64,000 bases of DNA from Pachyseris speciosa (taxonomy: Eukaryota > Cnidaria > Anthozoa > Scleractinia > Pachyseridae): the NCBI GenBank assembly GCA_016490735.1, contig JAEMWC010000024.1, positions 1,356,001 to 1,420,000 of the forward strand. The letters run 5' to 3'. A model generated the notes under the pieces. That model had not been told where the DNA came from. It did not search any database and worked only from the letters and a program-made list of their open reading frames with translations. This document shows, piece after piece, positions 12,572-24,803 of this stretch. The position numbers and the translations under genes were made by a program. The number at the start of each line of letters is the position of its first letter. Position 1 is the first letter of the stretch.

Positions 12572-15500
12572 GTTGTTTGACTCTTTAGGTAACCTGATTT
12601 ACCCGAATCCTTTCGATGACAAGTAAACTGTATTCCAGCCAAAGACAAAAGCAGACCAACTTTACAGACAAAGCATATTACGCCGAACGACTAAGGAAGG
12701 ATTTCAGGTGAGGATATTTTTATTGCCGTAACGTTCGTTAGTTTATCTCCGAAAAGGAATAGTATTTTCCCCTATAAGTCTATACTGACTGGCAAAATGG
12801 GACGGTCAGGTTCTTGGTCGGGGGCGTAAGAAAAGTACGGCGTCTGAACTGGGCGTTAGCAATCGTAGACCAGCAACTGCGGGCTTGTATTTCTGATTTG
12901 ACCTACGAACCTAAGAACCGAAAGTCAAGAATGTATAAAATAATGTAAAAGCAATAAAAGCTAATAAATGAAGCTGCAAAAGTAAGCCTGCATTAATTGA
13001 AAGCTATATAGCTAGGAAAAGGTTAGGCTCGATTTCCGCCACTCACTCGGGTCCGGAGTATCCTCCCAGGTGTCCAGGGAGGGAAAGCGAAGCTGTTCAA
13101 GAATGAACTAAGAAAGAATTTTGATTTAACCAATAGCGGTTTAGTGGCGTTCCGTCGTGCTTTCACCGAGCACGATTGCATTAACTAAATCCGCTGGTCA
13201 TGACACACACACTGTCATGATCAACTGACGAAAGCGGCAGATTTCCACTTTAAAACGCTCTAAAACACGATAAAACGCCGAATCAAACAGCATTGTCTAT
13301 CCGCCACTTCAACAAAATGATTTATGCTGCCTGCTCGACTTCTGGTTGGTGGGAATCAAAATGACTTGTCCACGCGCTTCAGGGAGAAGACTTGGGGTGA
13401 GGGGTAGGAAGACCTTGGGGTGGGGGGTGAGTGCGGACTCATTGAAACAGCGGCTGGTATGGTCAGTTGTGAAAGGACCTGGGAATCTTCAGTGGTCAAG
13501 ACACAGATCCCGCGTTACAAATATTGTAGAAGAACGACGCTTATTGGAATACAGACTCTCACACAATATTAATTAAGCCTATACATCGGAATACTGGCAA
13601 ACGAACGCTGAAGAAATTTCTGCTGATTAGAATTACTAAAGTAGTTTTGAAAGTAAAAACGTAGTTAAAGGAAATGAAAACAACAGCCAGCCCACAACAT
13701 GGGCGGAAAGGAAATTTTTAACATTTCCCGTTTTCCGGTTTTGTGCATGCATTTGTAATCGTTCCAACTGAAGCCTCTGAGGAGAGGGGGTGCGAGGTGA
13801 TGGGTGGAATGGTCCTTGTAACTAATAAGACCCAAGTTTTGGCAAAAGAGAACAATGTCATCATAGAAAAAATGATTCGCATAACGTATAAAAGGCTACC
13901 ATGCAAGGATAACAATCACTTTTTCTACCATGAGCGTATACGTAGCATACGAGAGATCGGCTCAGGTCAAGGGCAAGGTTTACTGGTCACGAGTTTGTTT
14001 CTAAAAATAAACATTCGCGCTTTTGAGAGCAATCTATTGTAGCTCTTTGATATTCTATGATTTTGCAGTCAGTCCGTTTGATTTATTTACGTGCACAATG
14101 AGTTGATGGGAAATTTGGCTTATAGCAGCTTGTACGCGACTTCGCTATGCAAGGTAGGCGATTCTATTTTCCACTCAAAGAGCGCTGTAAGAAATCATTT
14201 GTAGTCTGAATGTTTTGGTGCGTAAAATATCATGTATGCAATAACTGCGTAAGAGAGAATTGAGCGACTTATTTTCAGTCATGAGCATCGAAAAGCCGAC
14301 ATATCACTCGGAAATTTCATAATATACTTCGAGCCGTTGAAGTGGATTCAGTCTGTTCCTCGAAGAACGGAAAAATCAAGGACAACTTTGAATTGCAAAA
14401 GAATGTATTGTGTGTAGGCGGACTCGGGGGTGCGGTTGACTCGGGGGGCCATATATCAATATATTGCTTTAGTTATACAAAGCGAAAGAAATCCCGTCCT
14501 ACGTCTCCTGAGGAATAATATGATGTAAGTTGTAGAGGACACTTTTTAAACTAGTGAGAGTGGAAGCCATATAGTTTCGTCGTGACACTGAGATGTGGAT
14601 GACGTATACTTGGGGTCATTTCGTATGGTGCTCAACCCCCGGATTGATTGTTTATCAAATATCAAGCCACAGTTCCCACACATTTCATATGTTGCGTTCC
14701 GACCGAGCGTTCCGGCTTTGGATGATTAAATGCGTTGAAATTTTAATAATGAAGAATGGCTGAAGCAAATGTTTATCGAATGGTTGAAAGAAAACGCGTG
14801 GTAACGGACCGTTATTACAGTTTACGGTGCATGGGAAGGATACGTGAAAGACTGGGAAACCTTGAAGGTTTTTTGCTACTTATTGTCGGATGGTATAGCA
14901 TCGATCCTAAGAAACTCCTAAATAAGAAATAATATGTTCACATTACAAACAAATCATACATGCAGATAAGCCTACAATATTCCACATAGGGGTTATATTG
15001 TTAAACTGCATAGACAGTTTCAATTTCAGTCGATGTTTTGCGTCAGAATGCCAGTTCCGCTTATTGCCAACAATGCTCGACTCTTTAAAACTCAGTTTTC
15101 TGCCTAATTACACTGAGATGTCCTTGGTTAAAGAAAACTATTTGACGAGGAAAAAAAAGATAAACAATACACCTGGAATAATATCAGTTTGTAAACACAA
15201 TCTGTGATAAATGCCTCCATAGTTAAGTCAACAATAAACAACGTATTTTACAATTTTACCGCCGAGGTTGAATTTTTTCCACGGTGTTTTGCTATCGTTT
15301 TTTTTTTTCATCGTCAATCCGGCCATCACCATCACTGATGAACGTTCCTGAAATTTCTGATATATTCATACAAACATACAGTTGAGGTAAACTGCCCGAG
15401 AATTGGTCCCACCCTTGTCAAAAGTCCAATGTGCCTTTTTGCTTCTCTGGAATCTTCTTTTTGCGGTTTTGTTTGAGAGCTCATGAAGATTTCATTAGAA

Positions 15501-15602
15501 GTGCTTCACGCACCTTCCGATTAGGAACTGGAGTGGTTGTTAATGAAATCCTTCTCCTATCCACTGCTCACATTTCCCTGGCTAACGATCGATTTTCTGC
15601 AT

Positions 15603-15853
15603 GGATACTTCACAAATTAATGTGATCAAGTAGCTAAGCTGAAGCCACTCTAAGGGCACTAAGGCCACAAGGTAGCGGGCATTACCCCTTAAATCTACCA
15701 ATGCAAAGATTGAGCCCAAGCACTGAAGCATTAGCAGCCATGGCCAACTGTTTCGGCCTTGTTAGGCCTCATCAGCATGGCATATACCCACAGGCTCTTA
15801 GTGCCCTTAGAGTGGCTTCAGCTTACTTGATCACGTTACTTTGTGAAGTATCC
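15603..15853. mobile_element. 250-bp foldback element carrying a hammerhead-like core
   Basis: About 59-bp inverted arms (15603-15662 and 15795-15853) begin and end with ggatacttcac/gtgaagtatcc and share gccactctaagggcacta. The centre holds the hammerhead-like sequence listed separately. The layout recalls small non-autonomous elements with a ribozyme, such as metazoan retrozymes, but long inverted arms are not their usual form. No target duplication is evident. Confidence 0.65.
15737..15781 (-). ncRNA. Hammerhead-ribozyme-like core (type I layout), probably inactive
   Basis: On the minus strand, in order: GCCATG (helix I, 15781-15776), CTGATGA (15775-15769), a 5-bp stem II GGCCT/AGGCC with loop AACA, GAAA (15754-15751), C-AGTT-G minimal helix III, then GC, then CATGGC (15742-15737), which pairs with the first six bases. 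All invariant core bases are present except the cleavage triplet, which reads GGC where an active ribozyme has NUH (usually GUC). The window's left edge keeps GUC in the same place in a related remnant. Probably a decayed ribozyme. Confidence 0.6.
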
Positions 15854-16204
15854 TTGTCACTCCAGCCACATCCCACAAGCGTTACGTCTTCATTGCTTTT
15901 CTGCATCAGATGGGTTGGAGAGGAATCCGATGCCATGGCTTGGAAGTCCAAGTCAGCGAAATAAAAATGTTTCATGTTATTTGGTTGACTATATCTTCAG
16001 TTTATAATCATTCTGATAATCTTATCAGTAAATGTCACTGTCATTCCTCATGATGAGCAGGGCTCCGAAAAATTCCAGTATTCCAAGAGGGAAGCATCAA
16101 GTTTTTCAATATTTCTTAGCCACAAATGCGGGCCATAGGCCTCCCCCACTCCAATCTGATACAACAATATCGGTCCATATCCAGGGCTTCGACCAACAAT
16201 ATTT

Positions 16205-16240
16205 ATATCAATTCAATTCAATTCAATTCAGTTCAATTTA
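16205..16240. repeat. (TTCAA)n microsatellite
   Basis: A short run of TTCAA-type pentamers. The surrounding frames at 16032-16347 are not supported as genes. Confidence 0.8.
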
Positions 16241-17167
16241 TTTACAGTTATTATTTATTCACCTTTAGTTACTACATCACGTATTTGACTCTGAAAAAAT
16301 GCATAATTATTCTCGGTAAAAGGACAGGATCATTCAGTGCGACTTGAGGTTTTTCTTTGCTGTTGAAGTGGTACAATAGATTTTGCTAACAAACATTTTT
16401 TAACATTTTAACCTTTAACATTTTACTAAACCTCCCGCGGGTAGGCAAAAAAGAGTTATTAGACGTGAAGGCATCGATCACGTAAAATTTAATACTGGCA
16501 GCCGATCTGGTGATTGGAGACATGTTTGAATAAGTCTTGGACATGAACAGGCGCAACGGCTTATTTTGAACATCATATATCAGACTGGAAATAGATTCAA
16601 CATAGAGAAACGTTATAGGTAGGATATTAAAATTAACAAAGTAGGGGATAGCATGCTCACTCTATTGTGGCCAATCTGTGTAATGTCTGTAGTGTTTACT
16701 GCGGATGAACGCATCTGTCGAAATACATTCACAGTATCATCATCTGTCATTTTATACTTGAAATAGATTTTGAAAGAAAAGTTTCATTTCAGTTATTTTA
16801 GATCTGTTTGAGGGTTTTACCGTTCACGGAAAGGACTATTTTATCAAAGATACCTGTCCTTCAATACTTTTAATTTCTCTTGTTATTACAAGAACAGCAC
16901 CTGTACATTGCTATGATTACTATAGAAACCGAATTTAAAAATGTCATAATAAAAATACTGAAGGCTTTGACATATAAAACCAAATTCAGCTTAAAAGATA
17001 GTAAACATTTTGCAATCGTGTTTTACTTTCTACGTACATGCCTGCGTGGCAGGTTTTTCGCTCGAAACAAACGGCTAAACATTTCACGAAACAAACGGTG
17101 GAACATTTAACCGTTGGCCAGATGAATACTTGAAAGCCTGTACTGAATAATACAGTAATAATAATTA

Positions 17168-17222
17168 AGTACCCGGAGAAAAACCTCTCAGAGCAGAGTA
17201 GAGAACCAACAAACTCAGTCCA
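17168..17222 (-). mobile_element. SINE body fragment
   Basis: The reverse complement matches the post-tRNA part of the SINE at 49312-49603 (gttggttctctactctgctc and the ctccgggtac end). The tRNA head is missing. Confidence 0.7.
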
Positions 17223-19921
17223 CTGAGTTCAGCCTGTAATCCCTCACAACTGAAGAAACTGTATCCGAACAAGAGGCTACAATTAGCCCAAACTCGGGCT
17301 TGCAAAAAACAGTATTGTATCCCTAATTTAGCGCTAAACAGAAGAATAGAAAGAAGTCTGTCTTTCTTACATCGGACGCATTGCACTTAGCTTGTGTTGG
17401 ACCCCTATCAACATATATTCCTCTAAAATTACAAAATTGCTTTACAGCTCAACCATTGAGAACAATAATTAAAACACTTGTAAAAAATATTTCTAAAAGA
17501 ACAAGAAAAAGAGAAACAGAAAAAAAAAGCCCGTGATATATACCACTAAAAGACATCGAACCGGGTTAGCTGCGTCACAGGCAGGAACAATGACCTTTAG
17601 GCCACAGAGGGCAACGTGATAAAAATAGTGTATTGATTCCAAAAAACAACTAAAGCATACTTGTTTTTGCTTCGATGGATAATTGTTTGAGAAAGGAAAC
17701 ACTTATCGAACGATGTAGGATTTTTTCGCATAAACGTTAATGGAGTCTCGGTGAAATGTGAGTAGAAAATTAATCAGCAGAGTGAAACTGTTTACAAATA
17801 CGTCAATCCAGGGTCATTTGAAACACAAGAAAGGAACGTTTCTCGGACAGTTTCAAGTCACGCAAGTACATTTGTAAAAACTAACTTTTATCATTCAAAA
17901 ATTAAAGTCCAGTGGAAAAATAGAAAATAAACTACCTGTCAAAGTCTCAGGGGTGTGTGATATCCCGTACTTGAGTTATTCAACAAAATGTACATCTCAA
18001 TGGAGCGGATACGGGAAACACGGCAGTCCATCTGGAGTTAAATTTTGGTCATGTTAAAAGCTTTCTTCTCGCAGTTGAACTTGCAAACATTCGTATAGAC
18101 ACTTCTCTTAACATATTAGTTGTTCAGACTTCAAAGTCACAAGGTGAATCGACGTTTTCCGATACGTGACAACAGGCATCATTCTTGCTGTTGTGAGTTG
18201 TTCAAAATAGTTAGCGCTTGTGCAGAAACGCCGGAAGTGAGCTTTGTGGATGAAACTCGACAAAGAATAAAAAGGAGAACCGTCGACATTAAAGACCCGG
18301 GCGACCCGCGAGACGCGGGAAGCCCGAGTAAATAGCACAGCGCACCTTGACCCTTGGTTCATTTCCCCGCCTACTGTCGTGTTTTTTTTTCACACTTGGC
18401 CGGCTCCAAACAATGGCTAAACAATACAGAGTGACCACCGATCGATAAGCGAAGAACAAATCCGGCAGACAAGGCTTCTAAGACTTCTACTCTACTGGGA
18501 ATTGAAGATTTATACGTCCAAGGAGTCTTGCATGGGTAAGGTAAAAAAAGACCACTTGCTTTGCCTTATAGAAAACCGCATTTGCAGCCTCCATCGAAGT
18601 GATTGAGGTAGAATAGTTGTTTACATCTAGGGCCAGGGAGTTGTTACGTAACTAAAACGATAAAGATTCTATGATTTACACCAGCTTACCATTAATTCAA
18701 CCGGCTATCAGGCCTTTCCTTGGTGGGCTAAAAACTACGCCTGCTACTGATTTATTGCGTGCCTCGATTAGAATATCGTAAATATGCTATTCGAAAATGT
18801 AACGCTTGCGATGTAGTAGAATTATTTGTTCAAATTTTGTTTGAGGTCAGCGGAACAAATCCTGTATCGATTATCAGACTTTACTCTTCTTTTCCGGTCC
18901 GGTCCGGTTAGTTTTACTAACAATTAACCGGCCAGAGTGAACAGAAATGGAAACTTTGATAAACGGTATTCGTACAGCCGTACACGAAACTTATATTTTG
19001 TGTTCGGTAGCACGTCACACCGCTCTTTTCTGTTGCATGTGAAGGTAGCGGATTCAAAGATTTGAACTATGGTGGGTACCTTGCGACCGAAATAGGAGTC
19101 TTTACTGTCAGGCCATGTTGTGATATGGTTTGTTTTGTCTCAGCTGTATGTAAGTTAACACGTGAGGAACTTTTTTTTTTAGTTCGTTTGCATTGATCAC
19201 TAAGGAACTGTGACTAGTCTCAGTATTTGCCACTGGGAAGACAGAAAAATTGTGGCTAGCATCCTAGCATCCTAGCATGACTAGAAACAGGCCTTGAAAA
19301 GATTCCTTATTGCATTTTAGACTGTGAGCATACGGCAGCCGCCCCCATCGCTCGTGAGCGGCTGACGCCAGCGGCTATGAGCTATGACAAGCGGCTGTAT
19401 ATACTCCAACTTGACTCATGACTCCTACTCTGCCTTGGGCTCGAACTTACCTCGTGCTACCGGTAAAAGGCCATTCACAAATCACGTGTCTCCGTCTGAT
19501 AGGCGGACCTAAGGGAGTGAATATCCCGTAAGAGAAGGTGTTCGTAAAAATAGGGGCCAATGACCTCATTTTAAAGGCCTATAATACTGTCAGCTTTCAA
19601 CTCATACACTTGTTTATGTTGGATCCTTGATTATTATATTACAACACAAGCCTGTATGCTTTATCGGGAGTCATCCATCTTTATCACGCATTGACGTGCA
19701 TAAAATCTTTAAACAAAGCGATTTCAATATTTTCAGTAACAGTGAAGACTGAGTGATCGAATCGAAGTAAATGATTTATATGATTAAATGATACTTAGCA
19801 TAAACTTTTTATTATAAATAATTATTAGTATGTAAATAATTGCGTAATTCAACCCATGGGCTGCAATATGATTTTAATAAACACCTAGCTACCTATCCAC
19901 CTACATACATACCTTCCTACA
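17223..19921. other. Intergenic sequence, no gene seen
   Basis: No domain-bearing frame, tRNA or clear repeat apart from short simple tracts. Overlapping frames on both strands near 18108-18362 lack support. Confidence 0.45.
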
Positions 19922-20110
19922 GTAAAGTGAAAGTAATAAGCAAAGGACCGCCAACGATAATGCTGTAAAACGTAGAGTCTACAAGAGATCTAATCAGCCA
20001 AAAAATTTTTCGAATATACATGTAACAAGCAAGGCTGACACTACGTGAGAAAAGTTGACTTTGCGAGACACCAACATGACCGAGACCCGATAAAGTAGGG
20101 CTGCAACCAT
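19922..20110 (-). repeat. Dispersed repeat R1, inverted copy
   Basis: Read on the minus strand, 20110 to 19922 matches bases 33-204, including the tract tgttggtgtctcgcaaagtc and cagcattatcgttggcggtc. It ends exactly where the left copy runs into PLE sequence, which places that junction. Confidence 0.8.
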
Positions 20111-23100
20111 ACCTTCCTACCTACCCACCTTAGCAATAAGCTGCAGTTTTTTTTTCTTGAGTGACTTTTTTGGTCCCTTTTGACAGACAAAGACTGAACC
20201 TTTGAAATCACTTCACAAAGTCCCTCAACCAAATCTGGATTAAGCCTAAGCAGCAAAAAAAGTTAGAGGTACAACTGAGCTAAGGCCCTAAGACCCAATA
20301 TTAGCGCTCCTAGCTTACTCATCGCAAAAGCGGTCGGCGTCATTTATGCGGATTTGTTATCCTCCAAGCAAGGTTCAGTGTCCACTTTCCTGAGGGTCTA
20401 TACCCGGGGGTCTGTACAGTTGAGTAGTTTTTTAATTATCGTTACCAATTGAAATGTGATATTTCAGGATATTTGTCTCAGGTCTTGGTAAGTGTCCTAA
20501 AGGGAGTTGTGACTGTAGCAGTCCTGTTATTAAATTCTTTCTAATCATTAAACTCATAAGTTATGCATATTTTTCTTTGGAATCAAAATGTCTATTTGTC
20601 ATTATAATTTGTTTTTTTATTTCTGCTCGTATGGACATACGTGCTTGTTGTAAAATGTAAACAATAGCAGAACGAAAAGCGGACCTCACATGACGTTTTG
20701 TTTTATTCATATATCCGGATTGCTCTGCGGTCCTTCACGTTTTTGTTCCTTCCTAGTCATGACTTAGATATTTTTCAGTCTGTGCTACTGAGTATGTGTG
20801 CATTGATCTGAGAATAGTGGAATAAAACTCAGCCGGTATGTTATGTGGACGCCAGATGGTTATCTTATAACTCAGACAGGACTGCCGGATTCACAAGACG
20901 TGCGAAAAGACGTTAGTTCCGCTTTCAGAATTTTATTTTAAAGTGTCAAGCGATTCAGAAACAAAGTAAGACTATCAGAGTTTTCTTTTTTCTCAGCTTC
21001 TGTGTCCAATTTTAGTTGCGAAATTTACCGTATATATATCAATTCATTTGAACTTATAAGTCCTGAGAACTGGAAAGGAAACTGGTAACGAGGATATTCC
21101 CGCTGCTTATTCATGATGACGTAAGAATGACTCCAAATTGCTATACTTTTATATCGCATTCTTTAAGGAAAATAATCAGCTTCCGAGAAGATTTTGCCCG
21201 GTCAAACAACATTACTTCGACGTATCGGCAGTGAATTTTTAGGGTAAGTCAAATGTTATGCAAGTTGGTCCTGACGATAGTTTTGCTAACATCTTACGGA
21301 TAAAGGCCACAGCCCACCTCTTACCATTCTTCGAGGTTTTTATGCTCTGAAATTTGTAGTATCAAACTTAAATAACGTTTTCCGCTATTTAATTTGTGAA
21401 ACTGAAATTTAAATTAGGGAAGACGGAGCGTCCATGTAGAAACTGCGCTAATTAAAAACGACGAATCGAGTTGATGAACCAGCCCAAAAATTCAACTTAA
21501 AATCTTGTCAGATGTAAAATTCCGCCTTAATCATTCATGGTTTTTAATTGGGAAAACAATAGACTACTAGTCATAATGGAGAAAAGAGAAAACTATATTC
21601 AGTTTTAGCTGGTTTAGAAGTGCTATTATGTTAAGTTTTGGGGAGGAGGGTTGAGGCAGTGGTGAGACCGCTCGCCTTCCACTAATGTGGCCCGCGGGTT
21701 TGATTCCCGGACTCGGCGTCATAAGTGGGCTGTGTTTGTTGGTTCTCTACTCTGCTCCGAGAGGCACTAACTAAGGGTTTTATCTGACCTATTGAACCCT
21801 AACATTTCCGGGACGAATAAAGCTGAAGAGACAATTTCGCGAGTAAAATTTTTTCAGATTTAAATTACATTTTAGATCAAGGACAGTTTCTTTCGAAGCT
21901 ATGCAGCAGAGAGTGTGTGCGTGTGTGTTTATCACATGGCAAATGTGTCCAGTTTGAGTTTGAGCTTGAAACCCTGAGGCCGGGGTTGTCTCAACAAATG
22001 ATGTGGGGCCGGGCACCCGGAGGCCTGGGTTATGCAGCAACAGGCCATAAAATCGAACTGGGCAGTTTTCAAGGAGCCAGAGATAAAAATTGGCGCAATT
22101 TTTTGTCATTAGAGATCAGTGTATCGGGTACGAAAAAAATACAATACAATAACTTTATTAAGGAATGATAAGAGGTTGTTTAGTTTATTTTATTTTATTT
22201 ACATCAGTAAAAGAGATAACTTCTAGCTGATTTTTTAAACTCTTTGCTCGTCCTAAAACTCTTCGTTTTTATTTACTAAGACCATTACACAATACATTTT
22301 TTTAGTGAAATAAAAATAAAATAAAAACGATCTTTGGCCAGTAGACGTACGTAATAAGGAAGATTTAAATTTTTGTAATGTTCTGTTCTGTAATTTTGGA
22401 CATTTGAACTTTCAGTTAATTTGTCTGCTAGGTAAAGTAAAGTGAGGTGAATTAAAACTTTACTGAAACAGGGTAATCCATTCAGCTCAAAGGCTGGTAT
22501 CCATAGGAGCATTGTACCTTGGTACTAGGGAAAATACAGCTTGTTAGAAAAAGCAGATTGACGGCTCATTCTGATTTTGTTAAGTCAGTTTTTTTTTGGG
22601 ACTGATTACTTCGCATAAGTTTTCTTTCAGTTGTTTTCAATAAAAGCTTTGCATGGATTGTTTTGTTTTGTTTTTTTTTTTTCACGTATTTGCCCATCTC
22701 TTAACCTTGGCTTGACCTGCAATAGTTGCACGTAATTCTGTGGCACGATTTTTTTCGGCACGAAATGTGCGATCACCATCTGCCTATGTAGCAAGACATT
22801 TTAGGGTTATTCAATTATAAATATTATTAACGATTTCGTCTCAACTCTCGCTGATGTACACATTACTGTATGAAGCCTTTGAAACCTTTGATAGTAACGT
22901 GTAAGTCACGTGCGCCAGCAGCGTACCAACTTACCGGTATGTGTGATAAATGCGAAGGACTGGGACGAGACTGTGACCTCATACAAAATGGCGGGTACGC
23001 AATTTGTGCTGTCCTTGACTCGAAATAACCTTTTCGCGTTTGTGTTGACCGGAGAGCTGACTAACTTTACTGTTGTTTTCAGGCTCCTGTGTTACCTATG

Positions 23101-23151
23101 CATAGAAGACGAGGCGGTTACCGGCTTTTCAGGCCGCGATATGATTGGATT
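20111..23151. other. Intergenic sequence and 5' region of sorting nexin gene 2
   Basis: A truncated SINE lies at 21648-21772; otherwise I see no gene or element. The stretch just before 23152 should hold the second gene's 5' UTR and promoter. A short upstream frame starting at 22988 (ATGGCGGGTACG) could be a uORF or a 5' UTR exon. Confidence 0.4.
21648..21772 (+). mobile_element. tRNA-derived SINE, truncated
   Basis: A-box-like GGCAGTGGTGAGACCG and B-box-like GGTTTGATTCCC are followed by the same body (gttggttctctactctgctc) as at 49312-49603, then similarity stops. Confidence 0.8.
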
Positions 23152-24763
23152 ATGATCAGAGATCAAGTCGGAGAATCTGCCTTCGGCAGTGCGGTAAAAT
23201 TTCGCTTTTAAATTCATCTTTTCGGATCCTCGTTGTGAGGTGTCGTGCTATTCTTTTGGAAAAGATTGGTCTTATTTTCAATTTGTTTTGTCTGCAGTAT
23301 TTGGAAATTGAAGTGAAAAATCCCCGAACACACATTCAAAACGAGAAGGCACTCTACACCGATTACGAGATAGAATTGAAGGTAAGCTTAAGAAGGCCGT
23401 GCACACTCAAATTTATCCCTATATACAAGATGCACAAGTATCATACCTTGTTTACAATAGTTTTGCTGTGAATTCGTGGAAATTAAAAGGAATGTGAGAC
23501 GAACAGGGGAATCGTGACACGTGTATGCATTTGGATTACGGGAGGGTTCCACCCTTGGCTAGATATTGTCGACATTGAAATAAGACTTGAAGGGCCAGTT
23601 TTTAAAACAGTCCTAGTCCGCGGCTTAAGACAATCAGTGGACCTCAAAATCTGTTTATGAGTAGTTTATTTTAAGCAGATAAATAGTTTTCTAGTCAAGG
23701 ATGGAAGCCTTCGTCAACAGCAGAATATGTTTAGCTATGATTGTTTGTAAAGTTGAAAATGGTTTAGAACGTGGATTTGTAAAACACCGTCTAAACTGCC
23801 TTTTAATAACCCACCCAAAGTGTTTGTTTTTGTTGTTGGAAATCGAAGGATGCTTCCAGTATGCAGTTAAGGAGTCCTGGGTAGATTTTTTGCCGGTTTG
23901 AGAGCAGTACTAGTGATTACGTAATAAATGCTGCTATGGAGTTTAAGGTCAAAGGTTATAGACTTTGGAGATGACTGCTCAAATTTTTTCTAAATGATGA
24001 ACAAGAAGCCATGCTTTCTTTCTTCATTACATTGTCTTAGTGACCCACTAGCCTCGGAAAGTCTCACATTTGTGTTTTCTACTCATTTTGGATGGGTTTG
24101 AGAAGTAAGCTCATTATTATTGTAACTGAAGTGTATTTTGTGAGAAACAATTGTCTCAGAATTTGGTGGTTGTCATGCCTGTTAAAGGCACACTGATCTA
24201 AATGCCTAATTAAGTAAAATAAACTGCATAAACAGTTGGAATTTTAGTCATATCTGTTAAATAATCAGATTGGAAAGATAAACAAGCAAGTAGTTTTTTG
24301 TAGGTTTAGCTGCTTGTTTTAATTGCAGTTTTTATCAGTTTGTAAGTTTGTCTTATATATAATACTTTTTACTTTAGGTATACTTCTCTTTGCTGTTATA
24401 ACTTTGATAGATTTTAGTCTTTGTAGGACCTTTCTTAAAACCATGTCATGTTTCTAATAAAAGATTATTATTATTATGAGGATTTTTTATCACACCATTA
24501 GTTGTATTGGTGGTGACATATTCGTCTATCATCAGGCTATTTCCCATAGCCTTAGACGTCTAAGGTTCTTCTCAAAATTCTTGCTGTGCCCAACAAGCAG
24601 GCTTTCTGGAGTAGGTTGAAGATTCCAGGTGTTCCTATCTTAGCAATCCACATCCTCAAGTTTTTAGTCACTGCCCCAAGTGCCCCAACTACAACTGGGA
24701 TAACAGACATGCTTCTGCAATTCCACATCTTTTTTTTTATCATCATCATCATTATTATTATTA

Positions 24764-24803
<40 letters not shown>

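Larger units (their letters stand above)
10922..15602. other. 3' region of gene 1 and intergenic sequence
   Basis: After the likely 3' UTR (to ~11600) I see no gene. At 11893-11950 a tRNA-like A-box (TTGGCTCAATCGG) is followed by a weak B-box, so this may be an old SINE. A short inverted repeat lies at 12498-12571. Frames at 13346-13576 and 13743-14042 have no domain or splice support. Confidence 0.45.

Noticed and set aside
13743..14042. 99-residue frame
   Set aside because: No domain, no splice partners, composition like its surroundings.
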